A DNA stretch of 53,469 nucleotides, taken from the NCBI GenBank assembly GCA_002726515.1, contig PBTE01000189.1, positions 1-53,469 on the forward strand. Reading direction: 5' to 3'. Every line of letters starts with the position of its first letter. The first letter of the stretch is position 1. Below the pieces are notes generated by a model. The model searched no databases. It saw nothing but the letters and a program-made list of their open reading frames with translations, and was not told the origin of the DNA. The position numbers and the translations under genes are program-made. This document shows positions 1-9,723 of the stretch, piece after piece. Origin of the DNA: Planctomycetaceae bacterium. GTDB lineage: Bacteria; Planctomycetota; Planctomycetia; Pirellulales; Pirellulaceae.

Positions 1-308
1 AATCCGGGCAGGTGGAGCGAGCCGTCGTGCAAACTGAGTCGACCTGCCGATCGACGGGTCACGTCAACAGAAAACAACGTGAACCAGGACAGCCGGATGC
101 TAATGATTCCTGCTCGATTCAATTTCCCGACATTGAACGTTCAACCCTGACGTTGCGCTCAATCGTTTTGGTGTAATGCGTTTGTCGAAGATTCACAAAA
201 CCACACGCATCCAGTCGGCTGTCACCTGACGGTTAGTAGACACTAGTCCTTTGTCCACCTTGGGGCAGTGCCCTCCGCGGAAGTCCGACCGTCAACCTGA
301 CCCAAATT
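1..308. other. Intergenic region at left edge
   Basis: No coding sequence, RNA gene or clear hairpin is recognised here. It lies downstream of the stop codon of the leftward coiled-coil gene, so it may hold that gene's 3' end signals, but I see no stem followed by a T-run. Confidence 0.5.
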
Positions 309-1763
309 CTAGAAAGAGTCGCCCTCCAACAAGGCCGGACTTCGTTCACGAAATTCTTCGCTCTCATTTGTGAAATCTTCCGTTGACGGTTTGATTTCCT
401 GAGTGCGATCGATAACTCCCAGACGCTTTGTAGTCACACTTCCCTGCCAACCCATGAGGTCCAAAAATTCTTCCATCGAAATGCGTTGAACGCTGTACTG
501 CTGGGCTTGACCGATGATCTCACTCAGATTCCCCGCAAACGCGTTGGCAACCGCATTGGTGGAGTCGTCATCATTTTCCTCAAAATCGTCCGGTGTCCAT
601 TCGCTCAGGCGGATTGTCGTATCACCAATGATTAGAAAGCGAGTTTCAAACGACAATTCCCCCGTTTGATTGCCATCCTCATCCACCTCGGCGTCAATCA
701 CTCCCCCGTTCATCGAGATGATTTCTCGAATCATCTCGCGATCAGTCTTATCGTCCCCATCGATATCCATTTTTCCTGCTAGTGCAAAATGCAATTGACG
801 GCCCCGGTCCCAGGCAGTTGAATACAACACGTCGCGGGGTAAAATGACGCGGGACGCATCGATTTCCAGGATTCGGGCAAGTGCCCGGTGGGCGCCCAGG
901 ACTTGAATCACCTCGAGTGCACCCTTTTTCCGTTCCGGTTGAAAATTTTTCTCTCCCCTGTCGAACACAGAAAAAGTCACCAAAGGTCGCAAGCCATCTT
1001 CGGAACCAACATCCAAGTAAGCAAGTCGCTCGCGATGATTCACCCAGGCAACATTGCCGTCCGCAATCCCTATTTTTTCGTTTTTCAGAAGATCGATATC
1101 AGTCTGTAATTTCTTGTTGGTCGTATCGAGGTTCCGAATGTCGTCCTCATTCTTGGCAATCTCCACGTTTTTCTCATCCTCCACACGCTGCCTTTCCTTA
1201 CGTTCCTTTTGAACGTCAGTGGCATACTTTTGATTCTCTCGCGTCATCCGTTGACGATCTTCTTTGAATGTCTCGCTTCGCACAGCCATTTCTTCAGCCG
1301 TTTCAGCAGATTTATCCTCGTACTGAGTTGTGGCCTGTTCTTCCTCTGCGCGAGCCTTGTCGCGCTCGTTCCTCATCCGTTCAACCTGAACCTGTGTGTC
1401 CCTGACGCTCTTGCTACTGTCCATCAAGCGACCAATCAAGTAACCGGGCAATTCCCGATAATTGCGATTTTCTTCCGGCCAGTTTTCCGCGAACATGGTC
1501 ATATCCGTCTTGTGCTGTGTCTCAATATCCTTCAGTTCAGCCTCTTGTGGATACCCAATCATCGCCTTCATCTTTGTGAGATCATCGTTGGCTCTCCTGG
1601 TACCTGCCTCAGCGGTGTTAAGCCTGTCCTGCATCTGCACTTTTTCGACAGCCGCTTCCTCCTTTGCCTTTTGCGCAAAAAAGAACAAGACCATCAGTAC
1701 AACAATGACCAAAACACAAACGATCAGCCCAATTTGCAGACCTTGGTTTTCACGCGTAGCCAT
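309..1763 (-). CDS. Membrane-anchored coiled-coil protein, planctomycete-type, function unknown
   Basis: I chose the ATG at 1763 (protein begins MATRENQG, 484 aa) over an in-frame start 13 codons upstream, because it places a single hydrophobic segment at about residues 9-31, directly after a short N-terminus. Residues about 32-230 are strongly charged (K/E/R/Q/D-rich heptads) and predict a long coiled coil. The C-terminal part (about 230-400) is compact and contains AYLDVGSEDGLRP, a pattern seen in FlgT C-terminal-like beta domains, followed by MDIDGDDKTD and NGGVIDAEVDEDG. The likely topology is a membrane anchor with the coiled coil and globular domain on one side, probably outside the cytoplasm. 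The FlgT-like resemblance is inference; no enzyme motif is visible. It stands alone, divergent from polA across about 400 bp. I recall similar proteins only from Planctomycetes, without assigned function. Confidence 0.8.
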   Translation of the reverse strand: MATRENQGLQIGLIVCVLVIVVLMVLFFFAQKAKEEAAVEKVQMQDRLNTAEAGTRRANDDLTKMKAMIGYPQEAELKDIETQHKTDMTMFAENWPEENRNYRELPGYLIGRLMDSSKSVRDTQVQVERMRNERDKARAEEEQATTQYEDKSAETAEEMAVRSETFKEDRQRMTRENQKYATDVQKERKERQRVEDEKNVEIAKNEDDIRNLDTTNKKLQTDIDLLKNEKIGIADGNVAWVNHRERLAYLDVGSEDGLRPLVTFSVFDRGEKNFQPERKKGALEVIQVLGAHRALARILEIDASRVILPRDVLYSTAWDRGRQLHFALAGKMDIDGDDKTDREMIREIISMNGGVIDAEVDEDGNQTGELSFETRFLIIGDTTIRLSEWTPDDFEENDDDSTNAVANAFAGNLSEIIGQAQQYSVQRISMEEFLDLMGWQGSVTTKRLGVIDRTQEIKPSTEDFTNESEEFRERSPALLEGDSF

Positions 1764-2166
1764 GATAGTGCCTCTGACAATACGGACAGCGGAGCCGCCC
1801 ATCTAGGAAAGGATTCGTTGGAGGGAAAATTCGTTCCGCTCAAGCTTCATTCTTTGTCCACCTGGGTGGAAAAATCCCGGAGATCCGATCAGAAACGAGG
1901 TTCCTGGCGACTGTTGGAAGTAAAACGCTGTTAATAAAGGACCTTTTTAATTCTAATTAGAACGTGGAACAGATGTCAATCAAAAGCTTGTCCAAGCCCC
2001 TTGGACTACCCCTCGTTGTTTCCCGCATCCCCGGTTCAAACCGACCTGAAACAGACCAGATCAGCGGCATTCGCGTTCCTCACTCGCCGAGTTGCCCTCG
2101 ATCGGTTATTTTGCTGAAGCAGGCGATTACATGGAATGATCGGCGGCCCAGAAGGCAGGGAATCGA
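1764..2166. other. Divergent intergenic region upstream of polA
   Basis: About 400 bp separate two divergent genes, so both promoters should lie here. An AT-rich stretch at about 1930-1965 is the likeliest promoter area, but I cannot name convincing -35/-10 boxes. The polA ATG at 2167 is preceded by a purine-rich AGGG at 2157-2160 that can serve as ribosome binding site. Confidence 0.4.
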
Positions 2167-4986
2167 ATGCTCGCGAAGAAGCCACAGCAGCAGTCTTTCA
2201 TCGAATTTGCGGGAGCGGTGTCCGATTCTCCAGCAACCCACGACAATGCGCCCCAACCAACAGAACCGACACCACCGGAGGAATTGGCAGGTAAAACCGT
2301 TTATGTCGTAGACTCGTTTTCCTTGATTTTCCAAGTGTTCCACGCCCTTCCTGAAATGTCGAGTCCGACGGGGCAACCGGTGGGTGCAGTGTTCGGTTTT
2401 TCTCGAGACATCCTGTACTTGTTGGACGAAAAGAAACCCGACTTTCTCTTCTGTGCCTTCGACCTTCCCGGCAAAACGTTTCGGCACGAATTATTTCCCG
2501 AGTACAAAATTCAACGGGATGAAATCCCCGTGGACCTGCCGCCCCAAATTTCAACGATACAACGAATACTAGAATCTCTCGACATCCCGGTACTGGCTTG
2601 TGACAATTACGAAGCCGACGACTTGCTTGCGACGCTTGCCCGCCGTTGCGACCAACTGGGTGCTCACTGTTACCTGGTAACAGGTGACAAAGATTGCCGA
2701 CAACTGATCACCAAATTCGTCAAAGTCTACAATGTCCGTAAAGATGCGATTTATGACGAAGATTCGTTAATGGAAGATTGGGGCATCCTCCCCAGCCAGG
2801 TGGTCGACTTTCAGGCCCTGGTGGGTGACTCGGTCGACAACGTCCCGGGGGTTCCCCTGATCGGTCCCAAGATCGCCGGAGAATTGTTGCAACGGTTTGG
2901 CACCTTAGACGAAATTCTGGCTCACAGCGAGGAAATCTCCGGAAAAAAAAGACGTCAAAATCTGGTTGAAGGCCGGGACCAGGCGCTGCTCAGCCGACGT
3001 CTGGTCCAACTCGACGATCAGGTACCCGTCAACATCGATTTTGAAGCAGCGCGCGTGAAACCCATCGAAGCCGGCCGTGTCCAGCCCCTATTCGAAGAAT
3101 TTGGGTTTCGCAACCTGTCACGGCGATTTCGCGACGGGCAAGAGGAAACGGCATCTCTCCCCTGGCAGGCAGACTACAAAACCGTGGCGACCGAGGCAGA
3201 CCTCGCCGAACTTGTACGCCAACTCCAGCAACAGCAACTGATCGCCGTAGACACTGAAACGACGTCTTTGGACGCGTTGCAAGCCGATTTAGTTGGTTAC
3301 TGTTTCGCCTGGCAGGCGGGTGAAGCATTTTATGTACCCGTACGTGCACCAGAAGGCGAACCGCAACTGGAACCGGCTCTCGTGGCAGGAGCTTTGCGTA
3401 AGGTACTGGAAGACCCTCTGGTCAAAAAGGTGGGGCAAAACCTTAAATATGATAAGACCGTCTTACGGTCCGCAGAGATCGAGTTGCAAGGCATCGCATT
3501 CGACACCATGATTGCCGATTATCTTTTAGAGGCAGGACAGCGCGAACATAATCTGGACGCCCTTTCTCGAAAATACCTTGGTCATCAGACGATCAGTTTC
3601 CGCGAACTTGTCGGTTCTAGCCGAGATCAAAAGAGAATTGACGAAATACCCGTCGACAGGGTTACCGACTATGCGGCAGAGGACGCCGACGTGAGTCTGC
3701 GACTGGCCGACATCCTCTCGCAAAGATTAAAACAAGAAAAACTCGAAGAACTTTTCTACAACCTCGAGCTTCCAGTTCTGGAAGTACTTATCGCCATGGA
3801 GTCTGCCGGTATCTATGTCGATACGGAACGCCTGGCTCAATTAAGCAAGGTGCACGGTACACGACTGGAACAATTAGAAAAAGAGATCTACGAATTGGCA
3901 GGTCGCTCGTTCAACATTGCGTCCCCCAAACAACTGCGAACCATTCTGTTTGAGGAACTACAATTGCCAGTGATCAAAAAAACGAAAACGGGCGCCAGTA
4001 CGGATGCGGACGTGCTCGAACAATTAGCCCTGCAGCATCCCCTGCCGGCCAAAATCATCGAGTATCGGCAACTCGCGAAACTCAAAAACACCTACATAGA
4101 TGCGCTTCCACAACTGATTAACCCGAAAACGAAGCGGGTTCACACTTCGTTCAATCAGGTTATGACTGCCACGGGACGATTGAGTTCGAATGATCCCAAT
4201 CTCCAGAATATTCCGGTCCGAACCAAGGAAGGACGTGAAATTCGATCGGCTTTTCAAGCAGGCCCGGAGGGATGGCATCTGCTGGCCGCCGATTATTCAC
4301 AGATTGAATTGAGAGTACTCGCACATTTCTCCGGAGACGAAAACCTGTGCCAAGCGTTCATGAGAGATGAAGACATTCACGCTCTGGTCGCCAGCCAAGT
4401 CTACAGCGTGGAGTTGGCCGAAGTCACCAGCGAGATGCGACGCAGCGCAAAGGCCATCAACTTCGGCATCATCTACGGGCAAAGTCCTTTCGGACTCGCC
4501 AAGGCGCTGCAAATTGACCGTGACGAAGCGGCGGCTTTTATCGAGGCCTATTTTGCCAAGTATCCGGGTGTTGACGAGTTTATTACAAAAACATTTCTCG
4601 AATGTCGCGCAAAATCTTATGTCACCACACTCCTGGGACGCCGCCGAGCGATTCAGGGGATTCGTCATCCCGAGAAATGGATAGGAAATCCACATCAACG
4701 TACTCTGCCCGAAAGGACCGCGGTCAACACCGTGATCCAGGGGTCTGCCGCTGACCTGATTAAACTGGCAATGATTCAAATACCCGCTCGTTTGAAGCAA
4801 GAACAATTGAAAGCAGACATGCTGCTTCAAATTCACGACGAACTGATCTTCGAAACTCCAGCGGAACAGATCAACCAACTCGCGGAAAGTGTCTCCGATA
4901 CGATGTCACAAGTTTTTTCCCTGAGAGTTCCACTGAAAGTTGACGTAAAAACCGGTCTGAATTGGGCTGACTGTGAACCGATCTAA
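2167..4986 (+). CDS. polA: DNA polymerase I
   Basis: Family A DNA polymerase acting in Okazaki fragment processing and repair. The 939 aa cover three domains. The 5'-3' nuclease/FEN domain spans about residues 43-330 (metal-site VVDSFSLIFQ around Asp49; helix-hairpin region GDSVDNVPGVPLIGPK). The 3'-5' exonuclease spans about 345-540 and keeps DTETT near residue 362 and the YAAEDAD ExoIII motif, so proofreading looks active. The polymerase domain follows, with motif A DYSQIE at about 709, motif B RRSAKAINFGIIYG at about 758, and motif C HDE at about 890. A Pro/Gln-rich leader of about 40 residues precedes the nuclease domain; its role is unknown. The stop codon abuts the coaE reading frame, suggesting co-transcription. 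Confidence 0.98.
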   Translation: MLAKKPQQQSFIEFAGAVSDSPATHDNAPQPTEPTPPEELAGKTVYVVDSFSLIFQVFHALPEMSSPTGQPVGAVFGFSRDILYLLDEKKPDFLFCAFDLPGKTFRHELFPEYKIQRDEIPVDLPPQISTIQRILESLDIPVLACDNYEADDLLATLARRCDQLGAHCYLVTGDKDCRQLITKFVKVYNVRKDAIYDEDSLMEDWGILPSQVVDFQALVGDSVDNVPGVPLIGPKIAGELLQRFGTLDEILAHSEEISGKKRRQNLVEGRDQALLSRRLVQLDDQVPVNIDFEAARVKPIEAGRVQPLFEEFGFRNLSRRFRDGQEETASLPWQADYKTVATEADLAELVRQLQQQQLIAVDTETTSLDALQADLVGYCFAWQAGEAFYVPVRAPEGEPQLEPALVAGALRKVLEDPLVKKVGQNLKYDKTVLRSAEIELQGIAFDTMIADYLLEAGQREHNLDALSRKYLGHQTISFRELVGSSRDQKRIDEIPVDRVTDYAAEDADVSLRLADILSQRLKQEKLEELFYNLELPVLEVLIAMESAGIYVDTERLAQLSKVHGTRLEQLEKEIYELAGRSFNIASPKQLRTILFEELQLPVIKKTKTGASTDADVLEQLALQHPLPAKIIEYRQLAKLKNTYIDALPQLINPKTKRVHTSFNQVMTATGRLSSNDPNLQNIPVRTKEGREIRSAFQAGPEGWHLLAADYSQIELRVLAHFSGDENLCQAFMRDEDIHALVASQVYSVELAEVTSEMRRSAKAINFGIIYGQSPFGLAKALQIDRDEAAAFIEAYFAKYPGVDEFITKTFLECRAKSYVTTLLGRRRAIQGIRHPEKWIGNPHQRTLPERTAVNTVIQGSAADLIKLAMIQIPARLKQEQLKADMLLQIHDELIFETPAEQINQLAESVSDTMSQVFSLRVPLKVDVKTGLNWADCEPI

Positions 4987-5079
4987 GTGAAAAAGAGAGA
5001 AAAAACAGGGCCGAGACCACAGGCGGAGTCGAGTCAAGTAGAAAATCTGAAATTACCAGCAACGACAGATCATGACCTC

Positions 5080-5691
5080 ATGACAGTCATCGGCATTATC
5101 GGCGGGATTGGGAGTGGAAAAAGTGTTGTCTCCGAGTATTTGCGCAAACTGGGTGCCACCGTACTGGATGTCGACCGGTTCGGGCACGAAGTTTTGCGGC
5201 GGCCCAAAATTCGTGAAGCCGCTGTGAGGCGCTGGGGCCACCACATCTTGAATCAGGCGGAAGAAATTGACCGCCGAACATTGGCAGGGATCGTTTTTAA
5301 CCCGGAAAATCCAAGAGAACTTGAATTTCTTGAAAATTTGACTTTTCCGGACATCACTGCCCGAATTCAAAACAAGCTCAACCAATGCGCTGTCGCCGAG
5401 ATCCGAGTACTCATTCTGGATGCGGCAGTCATGATGAAGGCGGGTTGGGACGACTTTTGCGATGTCATCCTGTACGTGTCAGCCGAACGGAACTTGCGAC
5501 TGAAACGCTCCAGGCAACGGGGTTGGACGGAAACACAATTTTCAGCGCGTGAAGCTGCCCAACTCCCGGTCGAGCAGAAACGAGACCGGGCCAATGTAAT
5601 TATTGACAATAACGGGACTATTGATCAAACTTACCGACAGACGCGAGAATTCTGGCAGTCACTCGACAAGTTCTCGCCCGATGCCTCATAG
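5080..5691 (+). CDS. coaE: Dephospho-CoA kinase
   Basis: Catalyses the last step of coenzyme A synthesis, phosphorylating the 3'-OH of dephospho-CoA with ATP in the cytoplasm. The protein from the ATG at 5080 (203 aa) begins MTVIGIIGGIGSGKS, with the P-loop GGIGSGKS and the family motif DVDRFGHEVL for acceptor binding. The reading frame is open back to a GTG at 4987 immediately after the polA stop; that start would add 31 polar, poorly conserved-looking residues. I prefer 5080 because CoaE proteins normally begin just before the P-loop, but neither start has a strong Shine-Dalgarno. Linked to polA. The other late CoA enzyme, coaD, is in this window at 25.2 kb but not adjacent. Confidence 0.93.
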   Translation: MTVIGIIGGIGSGKSVVSEYLRKLGATVLDVDRFGHEVLRRPKIREAAVRRWGHHILNQAEEIDRRTLAGIVFNPENPRELEFLENLTFPDITARIQNKLNQCAVAEIRVLILDAAVMMKAGWDDFCDVILYVSAERNLRLKRSRQRGWTETQFSAREAAQLPVEQKRDRANVIIDNNGTIDQTYRQTREFWQSLDKFSPDAS

Positions 5692-6056
5692 CGATCCCGC
5701 CTGTAATTTCCTTGATTTAATCTGCGATTCTCCGTCACTTCGTCCTCCTTTGACGAAGCTCGCCGTTGTGGTGTTTGTATGTTTTCAGTGCCTCGAGCAC
5801 TTTGTCAATAATCATCTCACAATTCCCAGGACAACTTAGGCGACCAGGATCTTGGTTTCTCTTCAAAGCGGAGTAGCCGTTTTTAAGGGGATTTGATAGA
5901 ACACCACAGGATCCGTCTTTCACTTCATCGTAGGATCTTTCTTTCACTTCACCGTTCCCAGGATTTCTCCCCCCCCGTGCTGAATAGGAAGCTGCACACC
6001 TACCGCCAGTATCTTTCGCATACTGGCAAATCCAAATCCCATCAGGAGTGATGAAT
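5692..6056. other. Intergenic leader of rho
   Basis: About 365 bp without a supported gene; overlapping open frames lack domain similarity. The region is the untranslated leader and promoter of rho, where autoregulation of rho is known in other bacteria, but I see no specific attenuator. An AGGAG at 6044-6048 is the rho ribosome binding site. Confidence 0.45.
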
Positions 6057-7565
6057 ATGTCGAAGCCGAGAAGTGCTCCCATTGCACAAGACCCGCAATC
6101 GGAAGTCCAAAACGGTGATAGCGACCCCATGGGCTCCGGACGGAGCAACCATCTTGGGCAGGCCGCTCATGACTCGCCTGAAATCGACACGCGTTATCTT
6201 GAAGAGGAGGGTGAACCGCTGACTTTGGCGGAAGAAATCGTCGATGAAGTGGAACGCAGTGGGGAAGATACCTACGACCATTACGAGAAAATCAAGCAAG
6301 GCGACATTCACATCGCCGAATTGCAAAAGATGAGTATGGCTCAGCTCATCGAAGAGGCGCGCAAAGAAAATCTCAAAGACGTCAGTGGAATGAAAAAGCA
6401 GGACTTGATATTCAAGATCCTGAAAGAACGCGTCAAGATGAACGGCCTGATGTACGGGGAAGGAACTCTGGAAATTCTTCCTGACGGTTTCGGGTTTTTA
6501 CGGAGTCCTGACTATCACTACTTATCGTGTCCGGATGACATTTACGTCTCTCCCAGCCAGATCCGCAGGTTCGGACTGAAGACAGGAGCAACGGTTGCGG
6601 GACAAATCCGGCCACCGAAAGAAAACGAACGGTACTTTGCCCTGTTGCGAGTGGAAGCAATTAACTACGAAGATCCGAATTTGCTGACAGACAAGGTCTT
6701 CTTTGACGATCTAACACCTTTGCATCCCGACACCCGGGTGACCATGGAATCTTCGGCTGAAGACATGGAAACACGCGTGGTCGACCTGATCGTCCCCATC
6801 GGCTTCGGCCAGCGTGGCTTGATTGTCAGTCCGCCTCGGGCAGGCAAAACCATCTTGATGCAAAAGATGGCCAAAGCCGTGTTAAAGAACTTTCCCGAGT
6901 GTTACGTCATCATGCTGCTGATTGACGAGCGGCCCGAAGAAGTGACCGATATGGAACGCCAGGTCAAAGGTAAGAACTGCGAAGTGATCAGCTCGACTTT
7001 TGACGAACCAGCCACCCGCCATGTCCAGGTCGCTGAAATGGTGATTGAAAAAGCCAAACGGATGACCGAGTATGGTTATGATGTCATCATTTTCTTGGAT
7101 TCCATCACTCGTTTGGCTCGAGCCTGGAACTCCGAATGTCCCCAATCCGGAAAAATTCTCTCCGGAGGCCTGGATGCCAATGCGCTGCAAAAGCCCAAGC
7201 GATTCTTCGGGTCTGCACGCAAAGTCGAAGAAGGCGGATCGTTAACGATCATCGCCACGGCATTGGTCGAAACGGGTAGCAAGATGGACGACGTTATTTT
7301 CGAAGAATTCAAAGGAACGGGCAATCTCGAGATCGTATTGGACCATCAACTGGTCGACAAACGCATTTGGCCCGCCATTGACATCAATCGCAGCGGCACA
7401 CGACGTGAAGAAATGCTGATGGATCCGGAGGAACATCGCCGAGTCTGTATTCTCCGACGAGTTTTGAACGAAATGAGTTCATCCGATGCGATGGAACTAC
7501 TGGTGACACGTTTACAAAAAACTCAAACGAATGCGGAATTCCTCATGGGCATGAACTTGAAGTAA
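6057..7565 (+). CDS. rho: Transcription termination factor Rho
   Basis: Hexameric RNA-dependent ATPase that ends transcription on C-rich untranslated RNA. The start ATG at 6057 sits 8 nt after AGGAG (6044-6048); in-frame GTG 6048 and ATG 6051 are too close to it. The 502 aa show an acidic N-terminal extension (about 1-85), a Rho N-terminal helical domain ([18 protein letters not shown]), the cold-shock-like primary RNA site ([19 protein letters not shown]), Walker A PPRAGKT at about residue 259, Walker [15 protein letters not shown], and the secondary-site segment [14 protein letters not shown]. All key motifs are intact. Downstream, 20 bp away, is a membrane protein gene that may be read through. 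Confidence 0.98.
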   Translation: MSKPRSAPIAQDPQSEVQNGDSDPMGSGRSNHLGQAAHDSPEIDTRYLEEEGEPLTLAEEIVDEVERSGEDTYDHYEKIKQGDIHIAELQKMSMAQLIEEARKENLKDVSGMKKQDLIFKILKERVKMNGLMYGEGTLEILPDGFGFLRSPDYHYLSCPDDIYVSPSQIRRFGLKTGATVAGQIRPPKENERYFALLRVEAINYEDPNLLTDKVFFDDLTPLHPDTRVTMESSAEDMETRVVDLIVPIGFGQRGLIVSPPRAGKTILMQKMAKAVLKNFPECYVIMLLIDERPEEVTDMERQVKGKNCEVISSTFDEPATRHVQVAEMVIEKAKRMTEYGYDVIIFLDSITRLARAWNSECPQSGKILSGGLDANALQKPKRFFGSARKVEEGGSLTIIATALVETGSKMDDVIFEEFKGTGNLEIVLDHQLVDKRIWPAIDINRSGTRREEMLMDPEEHRRVCILRRVLNEMSSSDAMELLVTRLQKTQTNAEFLMGMNLK

Positions 7566-7585
7566 CGAACGTTGGTGAATAAGCG

Positions 7586-8287
7586 GTGTCCGGTCCCTCC
7601 GAAAACATTGATGCCCCCGAGCCACCGTCGTTCGTTCCCGCCTATCTAGTTGACGAACAGCCGCCACCTAAGGTCCGCAAAACAATCCGCTTCGGTATCG
7701 GTTCGTTGTTCGTCTGCATGACAGTCTTCGCCTTCCAGTTTACAATGATCAGGTACGGGGGGCTCCTGGGCGCGATTGCCCTCCCACCGCTGATCATCTG
7801 CTTCATGGTCTTGTCCGCGATCTACCTGGAAATCCGTTGGAAAGGAATCAGCAATCGGCAACGACGCGAAAGCTTGAGTAACATGTTAACGAATCGGAGT
7901 TTTCTATATCTCTTTGTCCTTGGTGTGTCCGGATACGTGTTGGGAAGCGCCACTTCGTATTACAAGTTCATCCCCAAATCATCAATTAAAAATGAACTGG
8001 AATCGGATCTTGGATTTCGTTCAACTAAGACGTATGCCGGGAGTCCGGGTAGCCACCGGGAACTGCTCGAAATCGATCGTGTCCAAGCTGGAAGTGTCAT
8101 GAACCGAGCAGGCTTAAAAAAAGGTGACCTCATTGTCGTGCCATCACCAGTTGACGAGTTTTTCCGTCAATTAAATGGAAAACGAGGAAGCACTATCAAT
8201 CTCACCATTCAACGTGGACAATCCACCTCTCAGAAAAGGCTGGAAGAAAACAAACAGTTTTCTGTCAAAATCCAGATTCCTGACTGA
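7586..8287 (+). CDS. Membrane protein with C-terminal PDZ-like domain, function unknown
   Basis: A 233-aa protein starting with GTG, 20 bp after rho. A Pro-rich cytoplasmic N-terminus (about 1-30) is followed by hydrophobic segments at about residues 35-52 and 57-80, then a third at about 108-128. The C-terminal 100 residues contain IDRVQAGSVMNRAGLKKGDLIV, the typical core of a PDZ domain (ligand loop and GD-I/V turn), and a final beta-rich part. No protease triad is present, so it is not a complete site-2 or HtrA protease. It might be a regulatory or scaffold membrane protein, but that is inference. Placement between rho and ribH gives no functional clue. Confidence 0.75.
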   Translation: MSGPSENIDAPEPPSFVPAYLVDEQPPPKVRKTIRFGIGSLFVCMTVFAFQFTMIRYGGLLGAIALPPLIICFMVLSAIYLEIRWKGISNRQRRESLSNMLTNRSFLYLFVLGVSGYVLGSATSYYKFIPKSSIKNELESDLGFRSTKTYAGSPGSHRELLEIDRVQAGSVMNRAGLKKGDLIVVPSPVDEFFRQLNGKRGSTINLTIQRGQSTSQKRLEENKQFSVKIQIPD

Positions 8288-8320
8288 TTGTCTCAGTGAC
8301 CCAGCTTTGGAGCAGCCATC

Positions 8321-8788
8321 GTGCCCAACGAATTGACCGGCGACGAACCACTACCTGAATGTCAACTGGCGGTCGTCGTTTCAAAATACAATCATTCCAT
8401 CACCAAAAAGCTCCTGGAGGGTGCCATCGAAACGCTCACCTCTGGGGGTCTTCCTTCCTCGGCAATCGATGTTGCCTGGGTTCCTGGGGCCTGGGAGATC
8501 CCGATTGTTGTACAAAAACTGGCGAGGTCGGGACATTACGCGGCAATCCTGGCGTTGGGCGCGGTCATTCGTGGAGAAACGACCCACGATCAGTACATCA
8601 ATCAGCAGGTCAGCTCTGGTCTGAGTCGGATCTCGTTGGATCATCAAATTCCCGTCCTCTTTGGTGTCTTGACCTGCAACTCTCTGGAACAAGCCATCCA
8701 TCGCAGTGGTGGGCAGGCGGGCAACAAGGGGCAGGAATGTGCCCAAGCGGCCCTGGATGTGGTAAAGTTACTGTCCCGCCTTGCTTGA
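8321..8788 (+). CDS. ribH: 6,7-dimethyl-8-ribityllumazine synthase
   Basis: Penultimate enzyme of riboflavin synthesis: condenses 5-amino-6-ribitylaminouracil with 3,4-dihydroxy-2-butanone 4-phosphate, usually as a large icosahedral or pentameric assembly. The 155 aa include VVVSKYNHSIT, the substrate loop VPGAWEIPIV, GAVIRGETTHDQYI with the catalytic His, and the phosphate-binding end GNKGQECAQAAL. The GTG start at 8321 is preceded by GGAG at 8309-8312 with an 8-nt spacer. Length fits the family. It is followed by nusB, a pairing common in many bacteria, 160 bp apart here. Confidence 0.97.
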   Translation: MPNELTGDEPLPECQLAVVVSKYNHSITKKLLEGAIETLTSGGLPSSAIDVAWVPGAWEIPIVVQKLARSGHYAAILALGAVIRGETTHDQYINQQVSSGLSRISLDHQIPVLFGVLTCNSLEQAIHRSGGQAGNKGQECAQAALDVVKLLSRLA

Positions 8789-8947
8789 ACAAGTCTCGCC
8801 AGCCCAAGAGTGCACCCACCCCTCAGTTGCGCCCTATAATTGAAACGAGGCCGGGGCCAAGTCAGTAAGGAAATACCTGATTTGCTGGGGGGGTGCTTTC
8901 GCAAGTGACTACAGCCTTTCAATTGCCGGCCGAGGAGAACAGGGGAT

Positions 8948-9358
8948 ATGGTACGCCGTAGTCGCGCCCGCGAAGTTGTTTTGCAGATTCTCTATCAGGA
9001 TGATCTGAATCCCGATGGACAAGGACAGACTGCCGAATCGTTTCTTGTAAGCCGTTTACACGCAGACGAGGAATTGACTGCCTTCGCCAGATCCCTGCTC
9101 TCAGGAGTCCGTCGCAATCGGGGGGAACTGGACGAACTCCTCAGCAAAACGGCCGAAAACTGGAGCCTTGAGCGAATGGCTGTCACCGATCGCAACGTCC
9201 TGCGTTTGGGAGCGTTCGAAATCCTTTACACCGAAACCCCGGATCGAGTAGCTATCAACGAAGCTGTCGAACTCGCCAAACGTTTCGGTACAGATCAATC
9301 GGCCCAGTTTGTGAACGGTATTTTGGACCGTTTCCTCCAGAACCGCGCGTCGGAATAA
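8948..9358 (+). CDS. nusB: Transcription antitermination protein NusB
   Basis: Partner of NusE (ribosomal protein S10) in rRNA antitermination. The all-helical 136-aa protein shows the family start RRSRAREVVLQILYQ, a central WSLERMAVTDRNVLRLGAFEIL and the C-terminal AINEAVELAKRFGTDQSAQFVNGIL, all typical. AGGGG just upstream of the ATG can act as ribosome binding site. It lies 160 bp downstream of ribH on the same strand, a widespread ribH-nusB arrangement. A run of G bases at about 8887-8892 in the gap is the only feature noted between them. Confidence 0.96.
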   Translation: MVRRSRAREVVLQILYQDDLNPDGQGQTAESFLVSRLHADEELTAFARSLLSGVRRNRGELDELLSKTAENWSLERMAVTDRNVLRLGAFEILYTETPDRVAINEAVELAKRFGTDQSAQFVNGILDRFLQNRASE

Positions 9359-9723
9359 GACACGAATTTCTCTTTCCAGGTGAATGGAACTTGGACGCTT
9401 TGTAGGCCAGGCGCCGACATTACCTAAAAACCCACCCTCACCAGAACAACTCCCAGTGATCAGACCAAAACCGTTGTCAGCAAACATGCCGGCCGACAAG
9501 AGCAGTGATTCTCACTGATGTCGGCAGTATGCGGCACTTCCAAACTTCCGCGTCTGGCGCCCGTTCTCAGACTTCCCTCTGTGGGAATAGCTCACGAACG
9601 ATTCCGCGATCATCAGCATCAGGGCGCTCGAGTGCCCTACTGCCTGCCGGTGTTCACCAGTAAAATGCAAACTGCGACGCGCTGGACGTAGAACTTACAG
9701 GAGACTCGGAGGGACTCAGCCAC
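9359..9723. other. Intergenic region nusB-ftsY
   Basis: About 365 bp with no supported gene, RNA or hairpin-plus-T-run. GGAG-type purines at about 9701-9712 precede the ftsY ATG by a spacer suitable for translation initiation. Confidence 0.4.

Noticed and set aside
2030-2060. GGTTCAAACC-like sequence that could be a tRNA T-arm
   Set aside because: No matching acceptor, D-arm or anticodon arm could be folded around it.
5735-6148. Minus-strand frame overlapping the 5' end of rho
   Set aside because: No motif; overlaps the rho start and its ribosome binding site.
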